DNA of 64,000 nt, taken from Rhodobacter sp. (GTDB lineage Bacteria > Pseudomonadota > Alphaproteobacteria > Rhodobacterales > Rhodobacteraceae). The position numbers were made by a program, and so were the translations under genes. Below the pieces are notes generated by a model. That model did no database searches and was not told the origin of the DNA. It saw only the letters and a list, made by a program, of their open reading frames with translations. This document shows, piece by piece, positions 9,550-17,833 of this stretch (positions are counted from its first letter, which is position 1; every line of letters starts with the position of its first letter). The stretch is taken from the NCBI GenBank assembly GCA_020637555.1, contig JACKKF010000006.1, positions 186,001-250,000 on the forward strand, in the 5' to 3' direction.

Positions 9550-9574
9550 GCTCGGGACGGAGGCAGATTGCGTG

Positions 9575-10273
9575 ATGATTGATTCCCCGTTTGGCGCCGT
9601 GCGGCACCTCGATCTCTTCGCCCGGATGAGCGACGAGTCGTTCCTGCGTCTGACCCGCGCCGCCTATCTGCAAAGCTTTCCCGCGCAGTTGCAGCTGATC
9701 GCGGAAGGGGACCCTGCGGACTTTCTGCATGTGCTGGTGTCCGGCCGGGTCGAGCTGTTTTCAACATGGAACGGGCGGGAAACCAGCATGGCCACGGTTC
9801 ACCCGGTTTCGACCTTCATCCTGGCGGCGACGGTGCGCGATGCGCCCTATCTTATGTCGGCGCGCACGGTCGAAAAGAGCCGCCTCATCCTGATCCCCAG
9901 CCAGGACGTGCGCGAGATCTTCGAGCAGGACATCGGGTTCGCCAAGGCGATCGTCAACGAACTGGCCCGCTGCTACCGCGCAACGATCCGCACGTCCAAG
10001 AACCTGAAGCTGCGCAATTCACAGGAACGGCTGGCGAATTATCTGCTGCGCCAACTGGGCAAGTCGGGCAACCGCACGCGCTTTGAACTGCTGGCCGAGA
10101 AGCGCCGCGTCGCCTCGTATCTGGGCATGACGCCCGAGAACCTGAGCCGGGCTTTCAACGCCCTCAAGGCGCATGGTGTCGAGGTCGACGGCAGTCATGT
10201 CACCATTGTCGATCACGACAAGCTGGTTGCCTTTGCCTGCCCGCACGCCCTGCTGGACGATTACGCGAACTGA
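9575..10273 (+). CDS. narR: Crp/Fnr-family regulator NarR
   Basis: Cyclic-nucleotide-binding-like sensor fold followed by a winged helix-turn-helix; 232 residues. The recognition helix has TPENLSR with Glu188, Ser191 and Arg192, the E-x-x-S-R pattern of proteins that read TTGAT half-sites. The N-terminus lacks the cysteine cluster of oxygen-sensing Fnr, so it is not an Fe-S Fnr. The same regulator type lies divergently upstream of narKGHJI in Paracoccus, where NarR activates nar in response to nitrate or nitrite. A GGAGG at 9559-9563 precedes both GTG 9572 and ATG 9575; I use ATG. The frame extends upstream through a TTG in the FNR box, which is not a credible start. Confidence 0.87.
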   Translation: MIDSPFGAVRHLDLFARMSDESFLRLTRAAYLQSFPAQLQLIAEGDPADFLHVLVSGRVELFSTWNGRETSMATVHPVSTFILAATVRDAPYLMSARTVEKSRLILIPSQDVREIFEQDIGFAKAIVNELARCYRATIRTSKNLKLRNSQERLANYLLRQLGKSGNRTRFELLAEKRRVASYLGMTPENLSRAFNALKAHGVEVDGSHVTIVDHDKLVAFACPHALLDDYAN

Positions 10274-10279
10274 GCGCGC

Positions 10280-11245
10280 TCAGGCTGGCCGGGGGCCAAA
10301 GGCACGGTCGGCCAGCCGCACCGACCAGGCGGCGGATTGCACCTGCACGACATAGGCCAGGGCGATCAGCAGGGCGGCCTCGGCCCCCTCGCTTCCAAAC
10401 AGGTTCATCGCCAGTGCCAAAGCGATCGACAGGTTGCGCATCACCGTGCCATAGGTCAGCGCAATGGCATCGTCCCGCGCCAGGACCCAACGGCCCAGAC
10501 CAAAGGCGAGGGCGTAATTCACCGCATAGAGCAGCAGCAAGGGCACCAGCAGCCAGACAACGGTGACCGGATCGGCGACCAGGACGCGGGCCTGCAAGGC
10601 GATCGCGACAAAGGCGATCCCCAGAACCCCCAGGGTCGAAAAGGGCGGAAAGCGCGGCGCCCAGTCTTTCTGGAAGCCCGCCAGCCCGTGACGCCGGACC
10701 AGCCACAGCCGGGTCAGTTGCCCGGCGACCAGCGGCAGCACAACGATGACGGCGATCTGGCGGAATACGGCGACCAGATCGACCGGCACGCGCGCACCGG
10801 CCAGCACCATCAGATAGAAGGGCGTCAGGATCGACCCCAGGATCAGCCCCAGAACCGTCATCTTGATCGCGGCCGGCAGATTGCCGCCCGCCATCCCGGT
10901 CCACGAGATCGTCATGCCGCTGGTCGGCAGCAGCCCGGCCAGCAACAGGCCCACGGCGGCAAAGGGGCGATCGGGAAAGAACACCAACCCCAGCGCAAAG
11001 GCGACAAACGGCACGATCAGGAAATTCACCCCCTGCGCCAGCACCTGCACCTTCCTGTGCCCGCCTTCACGCAGTTGCGACAGCTTCAGGCCCACCATCA
11101 TCGGATAGACCATGAGAAAGGTCAGCGGCACGATCAGCGCCTTCAGCCAGCCCGCGGGGGCGACCAGGCCATAGATCAGCCCCAGCACCATCGCCACCGG
11201 AATGGCGAGTGTCAGGTTTTTGGTCATGCGTTGGATCAGGCGCAT
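10280..11245 (-). CDS. SBF-fold (bile acid:sodium symporter/ACR3-like) membrane transporter
   Basis: Hydrophobic 321-residue protein with about ten membrane helices and the general organisation of the BASS/ACR3 superfamily (LTFLMVYPMMVGLKLSQLR near the N-terminus). The helix-4 region reads GLLPTSGMTISWTGMAGGN, aligning by eye with the ACR3 segment that carries the essential cysteine; here that position is not cysteine, so arsenite export should not be assumed. The start ATG at 11245 has AGGAG seven bases upstream. It converges with narR (6 nt between stops) and diverges from the TetR gene, which probably controls it. Substrate unknown. Confidence 0.75.
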   Translation of the reverse strand: MRLIQRMTKNLTLAIPVAMVLGLIYGLVAPAGWLKALIVPLTFLMVYPMMVGLKLSQLREGGHRKVQVLAQGVNFLIVPFVAFALGLVFFPDRPFAAVGLLLAGLLPTSGMTISWTGMAGGNLPAAIKMTVLGLILGSILTPFYLMVLAGARVPVDLVAVFRQIAVIVVLPLVAGQLTRLWLVRRHGLAGFQKDWAPRFPPFSTLGVLGIAFVAIALQARVLVADPVTVVWLLVPLLLLYAVNYALAFGLGRWVLARDDAIALTYGTVMRNLSIALALAMNLFGSEGAEAALLIALAYVVQVQSAAWSVRLADRAFGPRPA

Positions 11246-11296
11246 CGGTGACTCCTGCAACCGGGCGGGGGGTGTTGGCTTGGCGGGCAGGATATG

Positions 11297-11314
11297 TTAG
11301 TGATTGATTACTTA
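11297..11314. promoter_or_regulatory. Candidate TetR operator
   Basis: TTAGTGATTGATTACTTA is an imperfect 18-bp inverted repeat (6 of 9 pairs) in the 84-bp gap between the divergent transporter and TetR genes. It sits 16 bp before the tetR ATG and is AT-rich against a GC-rich background, as expected for an operator overlapping both promoters. Confidence 0.55.
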
Positions 11315-11329
11315 CAACGGGACATCCCC

Positions 11330-11920
11330 ATGCCGCGTAAATCTGCCGCAGACCGCAAGGCCGACATCGTCGGCGCGCTGCTGGTCCTGGCCGACCGCAT
11401 CGGTCCCGACCGGCTGACCACCACCGACATCGCGCGCGAGGTCGGAGTCACCCAGGCGGCCATCTTCCGGCATTTCCCGACCAAGGCCGATCTGTGGGCC
11501 GCAGCCGCCGAAGCGGTCGCCGCGCGCATCGAAGCAGGCTGGCAAACCGCCATCGCGGCCAATCCCCGGCCCCGGGACCGGTTGCGCGCGCTGCTGGCGG
11601 TGCATCTGGGACTGAACGAGACCTGCCCCGCCATGCCGGCGATCCTGCATTCGCGCGAGCTTGCCGCGGATCATGCCGGTTTGCGGGACCGGTTCACGGG
11701 CATCGCCACCCAGTTCCGCGCGCATCTGCTGGAGGCGCTTCAGGCCACGGCCAGCGAGGGCGCGCTTTCGCCCGATCTCGATCTGCCCGAGGCGGCCGAT
11801 CTGCTGGCGGCGCTGGTGCAGGGTTTGACGCTGCGCTGGGGCGAAAGCCCGCGGCGGACCTCGTTGCAGGCCGACGGGCTGCGGCTGATCGATCGCCAGC
11901 TTTCCCTGTTCGCCCGCTGA
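11330..11920 (+). CDS. TetR/AcrR-family transcriptional regulator
   Basis: 196-residue protein with an N-terminal helix-turn-helix (residues about 25-45: TTTDIAREVGVTQAAIFRHF, a standard TetR recognition motif ending in FRHFPTKADLW) and a helical ligand-binding C-terminal domain. The ATG at 11330 (MPRKSAADRKADIV) is preferred over an upstream start that would read through the putative operator. It is divergent from the SBF transporter and is likely to repress it and itself. The inducer cannot be told from sequence. Confidence 0.85.
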   Translation: MPRKSAADRKADIVGALLVLADRIGPDRLTTTDIAREVGVTQAAIFRHFPTKADLWAAAAEAVAARIEAGWQTAIAANPRPRDRLRALLAVHLGLNETCPAMPAILHSRELAADHAGLRDRFTGIATQFRAHLLEALQATASEGALSPDLDLPEAADLLAALVQGLTLRWGESPRRTSLQADGLRLIDRQLSLFAR

Positions 11921-11923
11921 CGC

Positions 11924-12796
11924 CTAGAGCACGCGCGCCAGATGGCCCTGGGCCGTGGCCAGGCGCCGCTGCGCGGTTTCCGCGTCAATCCCCAGCAGCA
12001 CCATCGCCAGCGCAACCTTGATGGACCCCGCGTCATCGAGCGCGGCCTGGGCCCGGTCGGGCGCGCATCCGGTCAGGTCCACGACCATCGCCACGGCACG
12101 CGCGCGAAGCTTTGCGTTGGTTGGACGCATGTCCACCATGCGTCCGCGCCAGACATGGCCCAGCCGCACCATGATCCCGGTGGACAGGCTGTTCAACAGC
12201 ACCTTTTGCGCGGTGCCGGCCTTCATCCGGGTCGATCCGGCGATGATCTCGGGGCCGGTGTCGGCGACCAGGGCGATATCGCACGCGTCGCGCATCGGTC
12301 CTTCGGGTGCGTTGAGCAGTCCGATTGTCAACGCCCCCAGCCGCCGCGCATGGACGAGGCCGGCGCGGGTATACGGCGTCCGCCCCGAGGCGGCGACGCC
12401 GATCACCGCATCCTGCGGACACAGCGCCACGCGGTCCAGCGCGGCAACGGCGGCGGGTCCGTCGTCCTCGGCGCCCTCGACGGCGTGGATCAGGGCGGCA
12501 TCCCCACCCGCCATGAGGGCCAGGGCGCGGTCCGGTGGCCAGTCGAAGGTGGGCGTCAGTTCCGCCGCGTCCAGCACCGCCAGCCGCCCCGAGGTGCCGG
12601 CCCCCAGATAGATCAGCCGTCCGCCCCCGGCCAGCCGGTCGGCCGCGGCGTCGATGGCCTGCGCCAGCGCGTCGCCCTGGGCGGCGGCGGCGGCGGCGGC
12701 GGCCACCTGCGTTTCCAGCAAGGCCGCCGCCAGATCGCGGGTCGGCCAGGTTTCCAGCCCGGCAAAGCGGGGTGCGGCCTGTTCGGTGCTGCTCAT
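11924..12796 (-). CDS. murQ: N-acetylmuramic acid 6-phosphate etherase
   Basis: MurQ cleaves the lactyl ether of MurNAc-6-phosphate to GlcNAc-6-phosphate and D-lactate in peptidoglycan recycling. The 290-residue product has the SIS-domain phosphosugar motif YLGAGTSGRLAVLDAAELTPTF, the strand VIGVAASGRTPYT, and the family signature ALVADTGPEIIAGSTRMKAGTA (quoted in part: GPEIIAGSTRMKAGTA). Start ATG 12796 has an AGGAG site. It overlaps the upstream kinase gene by 4 nt. An alanine run near residue 35 is encoded by a GCG-type microsatellite. Confidence 0.95.
   Translation of the reverse strand: MSSTEQAAPRFAGLETWPTRDLAAALLETQVAAAAAAAAQGDALAQAIDAAADRLAGGGRLIYLGAGTSGRLAVLDAAELTPTFDWPPDRALALMAGGDAALIHAVEGAEDDGPAAVAALDRVALCPQDAVIGVAASGRTPYTRAGLVHARRLGALTIGLLNAPEGPMRDACDIALVADTGPEIIAGSTRMKAGTAQKVLLNSLSTGIMVRLGHVWRGRMVDMRPTNAKLRARAVAMVVDLTGCAPDRAQAALDDAGSIKVALAMVLLGIDAETAQRRLATAQGHLARVL
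12681..12702. repeat. GCG trinucleotide run inside murQ
   Basis: Seven uninterrupted gcg units plus one base. On the minus strand this encodes an alanine run in an N-terminal helix of MurQ. Length changes would be in frame and probably tolerated. Confidence 0.8.
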
Positions 12797-13692
12797 GCCG
12801 GGGCTCCTGTGGCGGTGCGGGCCATGGCCGCGGCGTGGGCCGCAGCGTCGATGACGGGGAAATGCAGGGGGATGGCGGGCACGGCGGTCTCCATCGCCGC
12901 GCGGATCGCGGGGTGCAGCGCCAGCACGCCGCCGACGACCGCCACGGGCGCCGGTCCGCAACGGGCGACCAGAACCCGCGCCAGCCGTGCCAGTTCGCGC
13001 CCGGCCTGGGTCATCACCCCCAGCGCGATGGCATCGCCCTGGTGCGCAGCGGCGGCGACGGCGGGCGCCAGCGTGCCGATGGCGCCCCGATCCAGCCCAT
13101 AGACATGACGGCGCACCGGGTCCCACCCCGCGCCACCAACCGCCTGCCACAGGTGATGGGCCAACCCCTCGGCGCCGTCGGGGTGGCCGGTTTCGTCGAT
13201 GCGCCGAAACAGCGCATCCAGCGCCGTGAGCGCGATCCAGGCGCCCGATCCGCCGTCGTCGATCAGCGATCCGCGCCCGCCGACCAGGGTGATCGCCCCC
13301 GTGGCATCGATGGAAATCCCGACCGAGCCGGTGCCCGCCGCGACCAGATGCCCCTGGCCGCCGGGAAAGGCGGTGTGCCAGGCCAGCACCACGTCGTTCA
13401 TCACTGTCACGCGATCGCCCGGCAATCCCAGGGCCGCGCCGACGGCCGCGACCACGGCGGGATCGCGGTCGATGCCCGCCCCCGTCACACCCAGGCAGGC
13501 GGCAGTCAGGGGCGCGGGCAAACTGGCGGGGATCGGCGCGAGCGCGTCGTGGAACGCCGCGCGGGCCGCGTCGGAAAACAGCAACCCGGTGGCGCCGGTC
13601 GTCTGACCGCGTGCCACCACGCTGCCGTCGGTCGCCCGGCACGCCACCCATCGGGTCGCGCTGCCGCCCATATCCACACCGAGGACCAGCAT
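12793..13692 (-). CDS. BadF/BadG/BcrA/BcrD-type sugar kinase, probably N-acetylglucosamine kinase
   Basis: 299-residue ASKHA-fold kinase. Visible motifs are the phosphate-1 loop LGVDMGGSATRWVA at the N-terminus, the phosphate-2 region VAAGTGSVGISID, the segment GGRGSLIDDGGSGAWI and the adenosine motif VVGGVLAL. The neighbourhood with murQ suggests phosphorylation of an amino sugar released from the cell wall. Start ATG 13692 has GGAG seven to eight bases upstream; an upstream extension of the frame is unsupported. The stop overlaps the murQ start (ATGA), so the two are translated together. The exact substrate (GlcNAc, MurNAc or glucosamine) is inferred. Confidence 0.82.
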   Translation of the reverse strand: MLVLGVDMGGSATRWVACRATDGSVVARGQTTGATGLLFSDAARAAFHDALAPIPASLPAPLTAACLGVTGAGIDRDPAVVAAVGAALGLPGDRVTVMNDVVLAWHTAFPGGQGHLVAAGTGSVGISIDATGAITLVGGRGSLIDDGGSGAWIALTALDALFRRIDETGHPDGAEGLAHHLWQAVGGAGWDPVRRHVYGLDRGAIGTLAPAVAAAAHQGDAIALGVMTQAGRELARLARVLVARCGPAPVAVVGGVLALHPAIRAAMETAVPAIPLHFPVIDAAAHAAAMARTATGAPA

Positions 13693-13759
13693 CCCCACGC
13701 TCCTGCCCAGGCCTTGCCCGGTTATAGCGGCATTGCGGCCGGGGCGACAGGCGCCGCGA

Positions 13760-14146
13760 TCAGATCGCGGCGACGGCCTCGGCCAGCATGGTGCGCACCT
13801 GGCCGGCGACGGCAATCAGGTCCGCGTTGTCGATTGCCGCCATCGAGGCCACCGGGTCGATGGCCGACACCTCGACCCCCTCGGGCGTCTCGCGCAGGAT
13901 GACGTTGCAGGGCAGCATGGCGCCGACCCGGGCCTCCATGCCGATGGCCTGCCAGGCCATGCCCGGGTTGCAGGCGCCCAGGATGCGATACCCGGGCATG
14001 TCCTTGTCGATCTTCTTTTTCATGGTGGCCTGAACGTCGATCTCGGTCAGCACGCCGAATCCCTTGGATTGCAGCGCGGCCCGGGTGCGGGCGTCGGCGT
14101 CGGACATGCTGGCGCCGGCGATCAGGCGGTCGATGGTATAGGACAT
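13760..14146 (-). CDS. DUF302 domain protein
   Basis: 128-residue protein fully covered by the DUF302 fold: YTIDRLIAG opening, GFGVLTEIDVQATMKKKI, then YRILGACNPGMAWQAI and LPCNVILRET, all family hallmarks. The two cysteines in GACNPG and LPCNV are typical of the family. No biochemical role is established; some members lie near sulfur or metal genes. A GGAGG ribosome site precedes ATG 14146. It is monocistronic in appearance, between the murQ pair and an unknown gene on the same strand. Confidence 0.85.
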   Translation of the reverse strand: MSYTIDRLIAGASMSDADARTRAALQSKGFGVLTEIDVQATMKKKIDKDMPGYRILGACNPGMAWQAIGMEARVGAMLPCNVILRETPEGVEVSAIDPVASMAAIDNADLIAVAGQVRTMLAEAVAAI

Positions 14147-14213
14147 GGGGGCCTCCTTGCTTTGCATGGGCAAGATGGGGGCAACGGGCGCCCCCAGCAA
14201 GAGGCCGCGTGTC

Positions 14214-14924
14214 TCAGCGTCGCCCACCCCACAGCGGCCGCGCGGAATCGCCGATGGAATCCAGCAGGTTGTCGCGGATCAGGCCCAGATACGAATCGGG
14301 AAAGAGCGAGCGGTCCAGGTCTTCCAGGAACCCTTCTGCCAGGCCTGACACCCGTTTTTGCGCGCTGCGCGCCACATGGCGCAGATCGACAGGGGTCAGG
14401 CGCTCGCCGATGCGGTCGTCCTGCGGCGTCAGCACCAGACGGTTGCCGCGCACCAGCGTCAGGTCGGCCACGCGCGGATCGTCCGGCGAGTCGGTCAACA
14501 GGCGGCGCAGGTCCTTGATGGGCACATGATCGGCATACATGCGTTCGGCGGCCGGCCAGTCGGTCGCAAAGGTGTAGTAATTGTCATCAAAACACGATGC
14601 GACGACTTCCTCGCCGTCCCGGAACAGCGGTTCGAGCGGCGTGTTCGAGCGGGTGCGCCCATGAAGCGCCGGATAGTGGTGGAGACGGCGCAACGTGCGC
14701 GTCAGATTGGTGCCGTCGAGATCGACGATCCGGCGGCGAATCGCGTCCAGCCGGTCCTCGGGCAGGCCCAGCAGCATCTGGCCGTCCTGCACCAGGCGGT
14801 TGAACAGACGCTTCTTGACCCCGACGCCGATCAGGGCGGACAGGATTTCTTCGCCCGCGCAGCGATCCGACAGGCAAACCTGCTGGAGGCTGTGGGCGTG
14901 AACGTAAACGCGACGACTGGACAT
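14214..14924 (-). CDS. Conserved-looking protein of unknown function
   Basis: 236-residue soluble protein that I do not recognise. It begins MSSRRVYVHAHSLQQVCLSDRCAG, is rich in Arg, Asp and Leu, has no signal peptide or membrane helix, and holds a repeated DLTLVRGNRLVLTP-like beta segment near the centre. The ATG at 14924 has AGGAAC upstream. The minus-strand codon pattern (strong third-position G/C) supports it as coding. It stands alone, with 67 nt to the DUF302 gene. Confidence 0.7.
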   Translation of the reverse strand: MSSRRVYVHAHSLQQVCLSDRCAGEEILSALIGVGVKKRLFNRLVQDGQMLLGLPEDRLDAIRRRIVDLDGTNLTRTLRRLHHYPALHGRTRSNTPLEPLFRDGEEVVASCFDDNYYTFATDWPAAERMYADHVPIKDLRRLLTDSPDDPRVADLTLVRGNRLVLTPQDDRIGERLTPVDLRHVARSAQKRVSGLAEGFLEDLDRSLFPDSYLGLIRDNLLDSIGDSARPLWGGRR

Positions 14925-15073
14925 GACTAGTTCCTGCACAGAGTAATGAGAATGTTCCAAGTGCAGGAAATTTCGCAACCGAAAGCGGCAACACTTGGCC
15001 CGGTTTCTGGCGAAATTGCAGGTTTTCGCATCTGTTCGGGCCGTCCGGGCGGCGGAACATGGCCGCCCGGGGC

Positions 15074-15098
15074 GCGGGGCCGCAGGCTGCGGTCCCGC
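15074..15098 (-). terminator. Strong hairpin after ettA
   Basis: GCGGGGCCGCAG and CTGCGGTCCCGC form a stem of about ten pairs with one mismatch, starting 15 nt beyond the ettA stop. No T-run follows in the direction of transcription, so it may act as an mRNA 3' stabiliser or a weak terminator rather than a classic intrinsic one. Confidence 0.5.
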
Positions 15099-15113
15099 CG
15101 GGTCAGGGACCCG

Positions 15114-16769
15114 TCAGCGCGAGAATTTCTTGTATTTCACCCGCTTGGGTTCGACCGAATCCGGGCCCAGCCGGCGGATCTTGTCTTGTTCATAGGCTTC
15201 GAAGTTGCCCTCGAACCACTCGACATGGGCCTCGCCCTCGAACGCCAGGATATGCGTGCAGAGCCGGTCCAGGAAGAAACGGTCGTGGGAAATGATGACC
15301 GCGCAGCCGGCGAAGTCGTCCAGGGCGGCCTCGAGCGCCTGCAGCGTTTCCACGTCCAGGTCGTTCGTCGGTTCGTCGAGCAGCAGCACGTTGCCGCCCT
15401 CGCGCAGCAGCTTGGCCAGGTGGACGCGGTTGCGTTCACCGCCCGACAGCAGGCCCACCTTCTTCTGCTGGTCGCCACCCTTGAAGTTGAACGCCCCGCA
15501 ATAGGCGCGGCTGTTCATCGTGGCGTCGCCCAGTTCCAGCACTTCCAGCCCGTCGGAAATTTCCTCCCACACGGTCTTGTTGCCATCGAGCGCGTCGCGC
15601 GACTGGTCCACATAGGCCAGTTTCACGGTATCGCCATAGGTGACGGTGCCGGCGTCAGGCGCCAGTTGCCCGGTCAGCATGCGAAACAGCGTGGATTTGC
15701 CGGCGCCGTTCGGGCCGATCACGCCGACAATGCCGCCCGGCGGCAGGCTGAAGGTCAGATCCTCGATCAAGAGCTTGTCGCCCATGGCCTTTTTCAGGCC
15801 CTCGACCTCGATCACCTTGCCACCCAGGCGCGGCCCGTTGGGGATGATGATCTGCGCGGTGGTGATCTTCTCGCGTTCGGACTTCGCCGCCATTTCCTCG
15901 TAGGCGTTGATCCGGGCCTTCTGCTTGGCCTGGCGGGCCTTGGCGCCGGCGCGGATCCACTCCAGTTCCTTTTCCAGCACCTTCTGGCGCGACTTGTCCT
16001 CGCGCGCTTCCTGCGCCAGGCGCTTGGCCTTCTGCTCCAGCCAGGACGAGTAGTTCCCCTCGTAGGGGATGCCCCGCCCGCGATCCAGTTCCAGGATCCA
16101 GCCGGTGATGTCGTCCAGGAAATAGCGGTCGTGGGTCACGCACAGGATCGTGCCCTTGTATTCGATCAGGTGCTTTTGCAGCCAGGCGATGGTTTCGGCG
16201 TCCAGGTGGTTGGTCGGTTCGTCCAGAAGCAGCATGTCGGGCGCTTCCAGCAGCAGCTTGCACAGGGCGACACGGCGTTTCTCGCCCCCCGAAAGCGTGG
16301 CCACGGCGGCATCGTCGGGCGGGCAGCGCAGGGCTTCCATCGCGACGTCGATCTGGCTGTCCAGATCCCACAGGTTCTCGGCGTCGATCTCGTCCTGCAG
16401 GCGCGCCATCTCGTCGGCGGTCTCGTCCGAATAGTTCATCGCCAGTTCGTTGTAGCGGTCCAGCTTGGCCTGCTTTTCCGCCACGCCCAGCATGACGTTG
16501 CCGCGCACGTCCAGGCTGTCGTCAAGCTGCGGTTCCTGCGGCAGGTAGCCGACCTTGGCGCCCTTGGCGGCCCAGGCCTCGCCGGTGAAGTCCTTGTCGA
16601 TGCCGGCCATGATCCGCAGCAGCGTCGATTTGCCCGCGCCGTTCACGCCGACGACACCGATCTTCACGCCGGGCAGAAAGTTCAGGCGGATGTTCTCGAA
16701 ACACTTCTTGCCGCCGGGATAGGTCTTGGACACGCCGTCCATGTGATAGACATACTGATAGCTGGCCAT
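15114..16769 (-). CDS. ettA: Energy-dependent translational throttle protein EttA (ABC-F)
   Basis: Soluble ABC-F ATPase that binds the ribosomal E site and gates entry into elongation according to ATP/ADP. The 551-residue product has two ATPase cassettes: Walker A GVNGAGKST and GPNGAGKST, signatures LSGGEKRR and LSGGERNR, Walker B LLLDEPTNHLD and LLLDEPTNDLD. Between them lies the charged linker and arm (KRLAQEAREDKSRQKVLEKE) of this subfamily. Length matches E. coli EttA. It has no membrane part. Monocistronic in appearance, divergent from the slipin gene across 182 bp. Confidence 0.95.
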   Translation of the reverse strand: MASYQYVYHMDGVSKTYPGGKKCFENIRLNFLPGVKIGVVGVNGAGKSTLLRIMAGIDKDFTGEAWAAKGAKVGYLPQEPQLDDSLDVRGNVMLGVAEKQAKLDRYNELAMNYSDETADEMARLQDEIDAENLWDLDSQIDVAMEALRCPPDDAAVATLSGGEKRRVALCKLLLEAPDMLLLDEPTNHLDAETIAWLQKHLIEYKGTILCVTHDRYFLDDITGWILELDRGRGIPYEGNYSSWLEQKAKRLAQEAREDKSRQKVLEKELEWIRAGAKARQAKQKARINAYEEMAAKSEREKITTAQIIIPNGPRLGGKVIEVEGLKKAMGDKLLIEDLTFSLPPGGIVGVIGPNGAGKSTLFRMLTGQLAPDAGTVTYGDTVKLAYVDQSRDALDGNKTVWEEISDGLEVLELGDATMNSRAYCGAFNFKGGDQQKKVGLLSGGERNRVHLAKLLREGGNVLLLDEPTNDLDVETLQALEAALDDFAGCAVIISHDRFFLDRLCTHILAFEGEAHVEWFEGNFEAYEQDKIRRLGPDSVEPKRVKYKKFSR

Positions 16770-16951
16770 GCCGCAGGCTCCAACGATAACGGGAATTTGC
16801 CCCTGTCCCTACAGGGCGGCGGCCCGTGCTGCAAGCGGTGGCTCTTTCCCTTTGCCCCCGAGTTGCCCATACTGGCGGCGTTTTCGATTGGTCTGGCCGT
16901 GACGTGAAACCTGACGAGCTTCTCCCACAGCCCTTGCAGACGGAGTCCTGG

Positions 16952-17833
16952 ATGTCCTCCTCGTTTATTGGCGGAGGCAGCATCGTGCTGCTTCTCCTTG
17001 CTATTTTCATCATCATTTCGATTTTCCTGGGCGTGCGGATCGTGCCGCAGTCACAGAAATATGTGGTCGAACGCTTTGGCCGCCTGCGGGCGGTGCTGGG
17101 ACCGGGGATCAACCTGATCGTGCCCTTCGTGGATACGGTCGCGCACAAGGTCTCGATCCTGGAGCGCCAGTTGCCCAATCAACGGCAGGACGCGATCACC
17201 ACCGACAACGTGCTGGTGCAGGTCGAAACCTCGGTCTTCTACCGGATCATGGAACCGGAAAAGACGGTCTATCGCATCCGTGACGTGGACGCGGCAATCC
17301 TGACCACCGTGGCCGGTATCGTGCGGTCCGAAATCGGCACGATGGAGCTGGACGAGGTGCAGTCGAACCGCGCCCGCCTGACGCAGAAGATCGGCGCGGC
17401 GATTGCCGATGTCGTCGATGACTGGGGCATCGTGGTGACGCGGGCGGAACTGCTGGACGTGAACCTGGACGAGGCCACCCGCGCGGCGATGTTGCAGCAG
17501 CTGAACGCCGAGCGCGCGCGCCGCGCCGCCGTGACCGAGGCCGAGGGCCGCCGTCGCGCGGTCGAACTGGCCGCCGACGGCCAGCTTTACGCCGCCGAGC
17601 AGGAGGCCAAGGCCAAGCGCGTGACCGCGGATGCCGAGGCATATGCGACCGGCGTCATCGCCGAGGCCATCGCCAGGAACGGGCTGGAGGCCGCGCAATA
17701 CCAGATCGCGCTGGCCCAGGTCGAGGCGATGAAGAAGGTCGCCGAGGGGCAGGGCAAGCAGACCATCGTGCTGCCCGCGCAACTGATGGATGCCTTTGGC
17801 GATGCCTTCAAGATGCTGAAAGGAAAGGTCTGA
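16952..17833 (+). CDS. SPFH-domain slipin/stomatin-like membrane protein
   Basis: 293 residues: one N-terminal membrane helix (about 10-30, IVLLLLAIFIIISIFLGV), then an SPFH/Band 7 domain beginning RIVPQSQKYVVERFGRL, then an Ala/Glu/Arg-rich coiled coil (AERARRAAVTEAEGRRRAVE). Such proteins (QmcA type) build oligomeric membrane microdomain scaffolds. The ATG at 16952 has a CGGAG site; a longer frame from 16826 has none. It shares one base with the nfeD-like gene downstream, the classic pairing of slipin and NfeD. Confidence 0.9.
   Translation: MSSSFIGGGSIVLLLLAIFIIISIFLGVRIVPQSQKYVVERFGRLRAVLGPGINLIVPFVDTVAHKVSILERQLPNQRQDAITTDNVLVQVETSVFYRIMEPEKTVYRIRDVDAAILTTVAGIVRSEIGTMELDEVQSNRARLTQKIGAAIADVVDDWGIVVTRAELLDVNLDEATRAAMLQQLNAERARRAAVTEAEGRRRAVELAADGQLYAAEQEAKAKRVTADAEAYATGVIAEAIARNGLEAAQYQIALAQVEAMKKVAEGQGKQTIVLPAQLMDAFGDAFKMLKGKV

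Noticed and set aside
10280..11245. Arsenite efflux ACR3 assignment
   Set aside because: The catalytic cysteine region lacks cysteine and there is no ars context.
15074..15098. A fully standard rho-independent terminator after ettA
   Set aside because: The stem is strong but no T-run follows on the minus strand; reported only as a hairpin.
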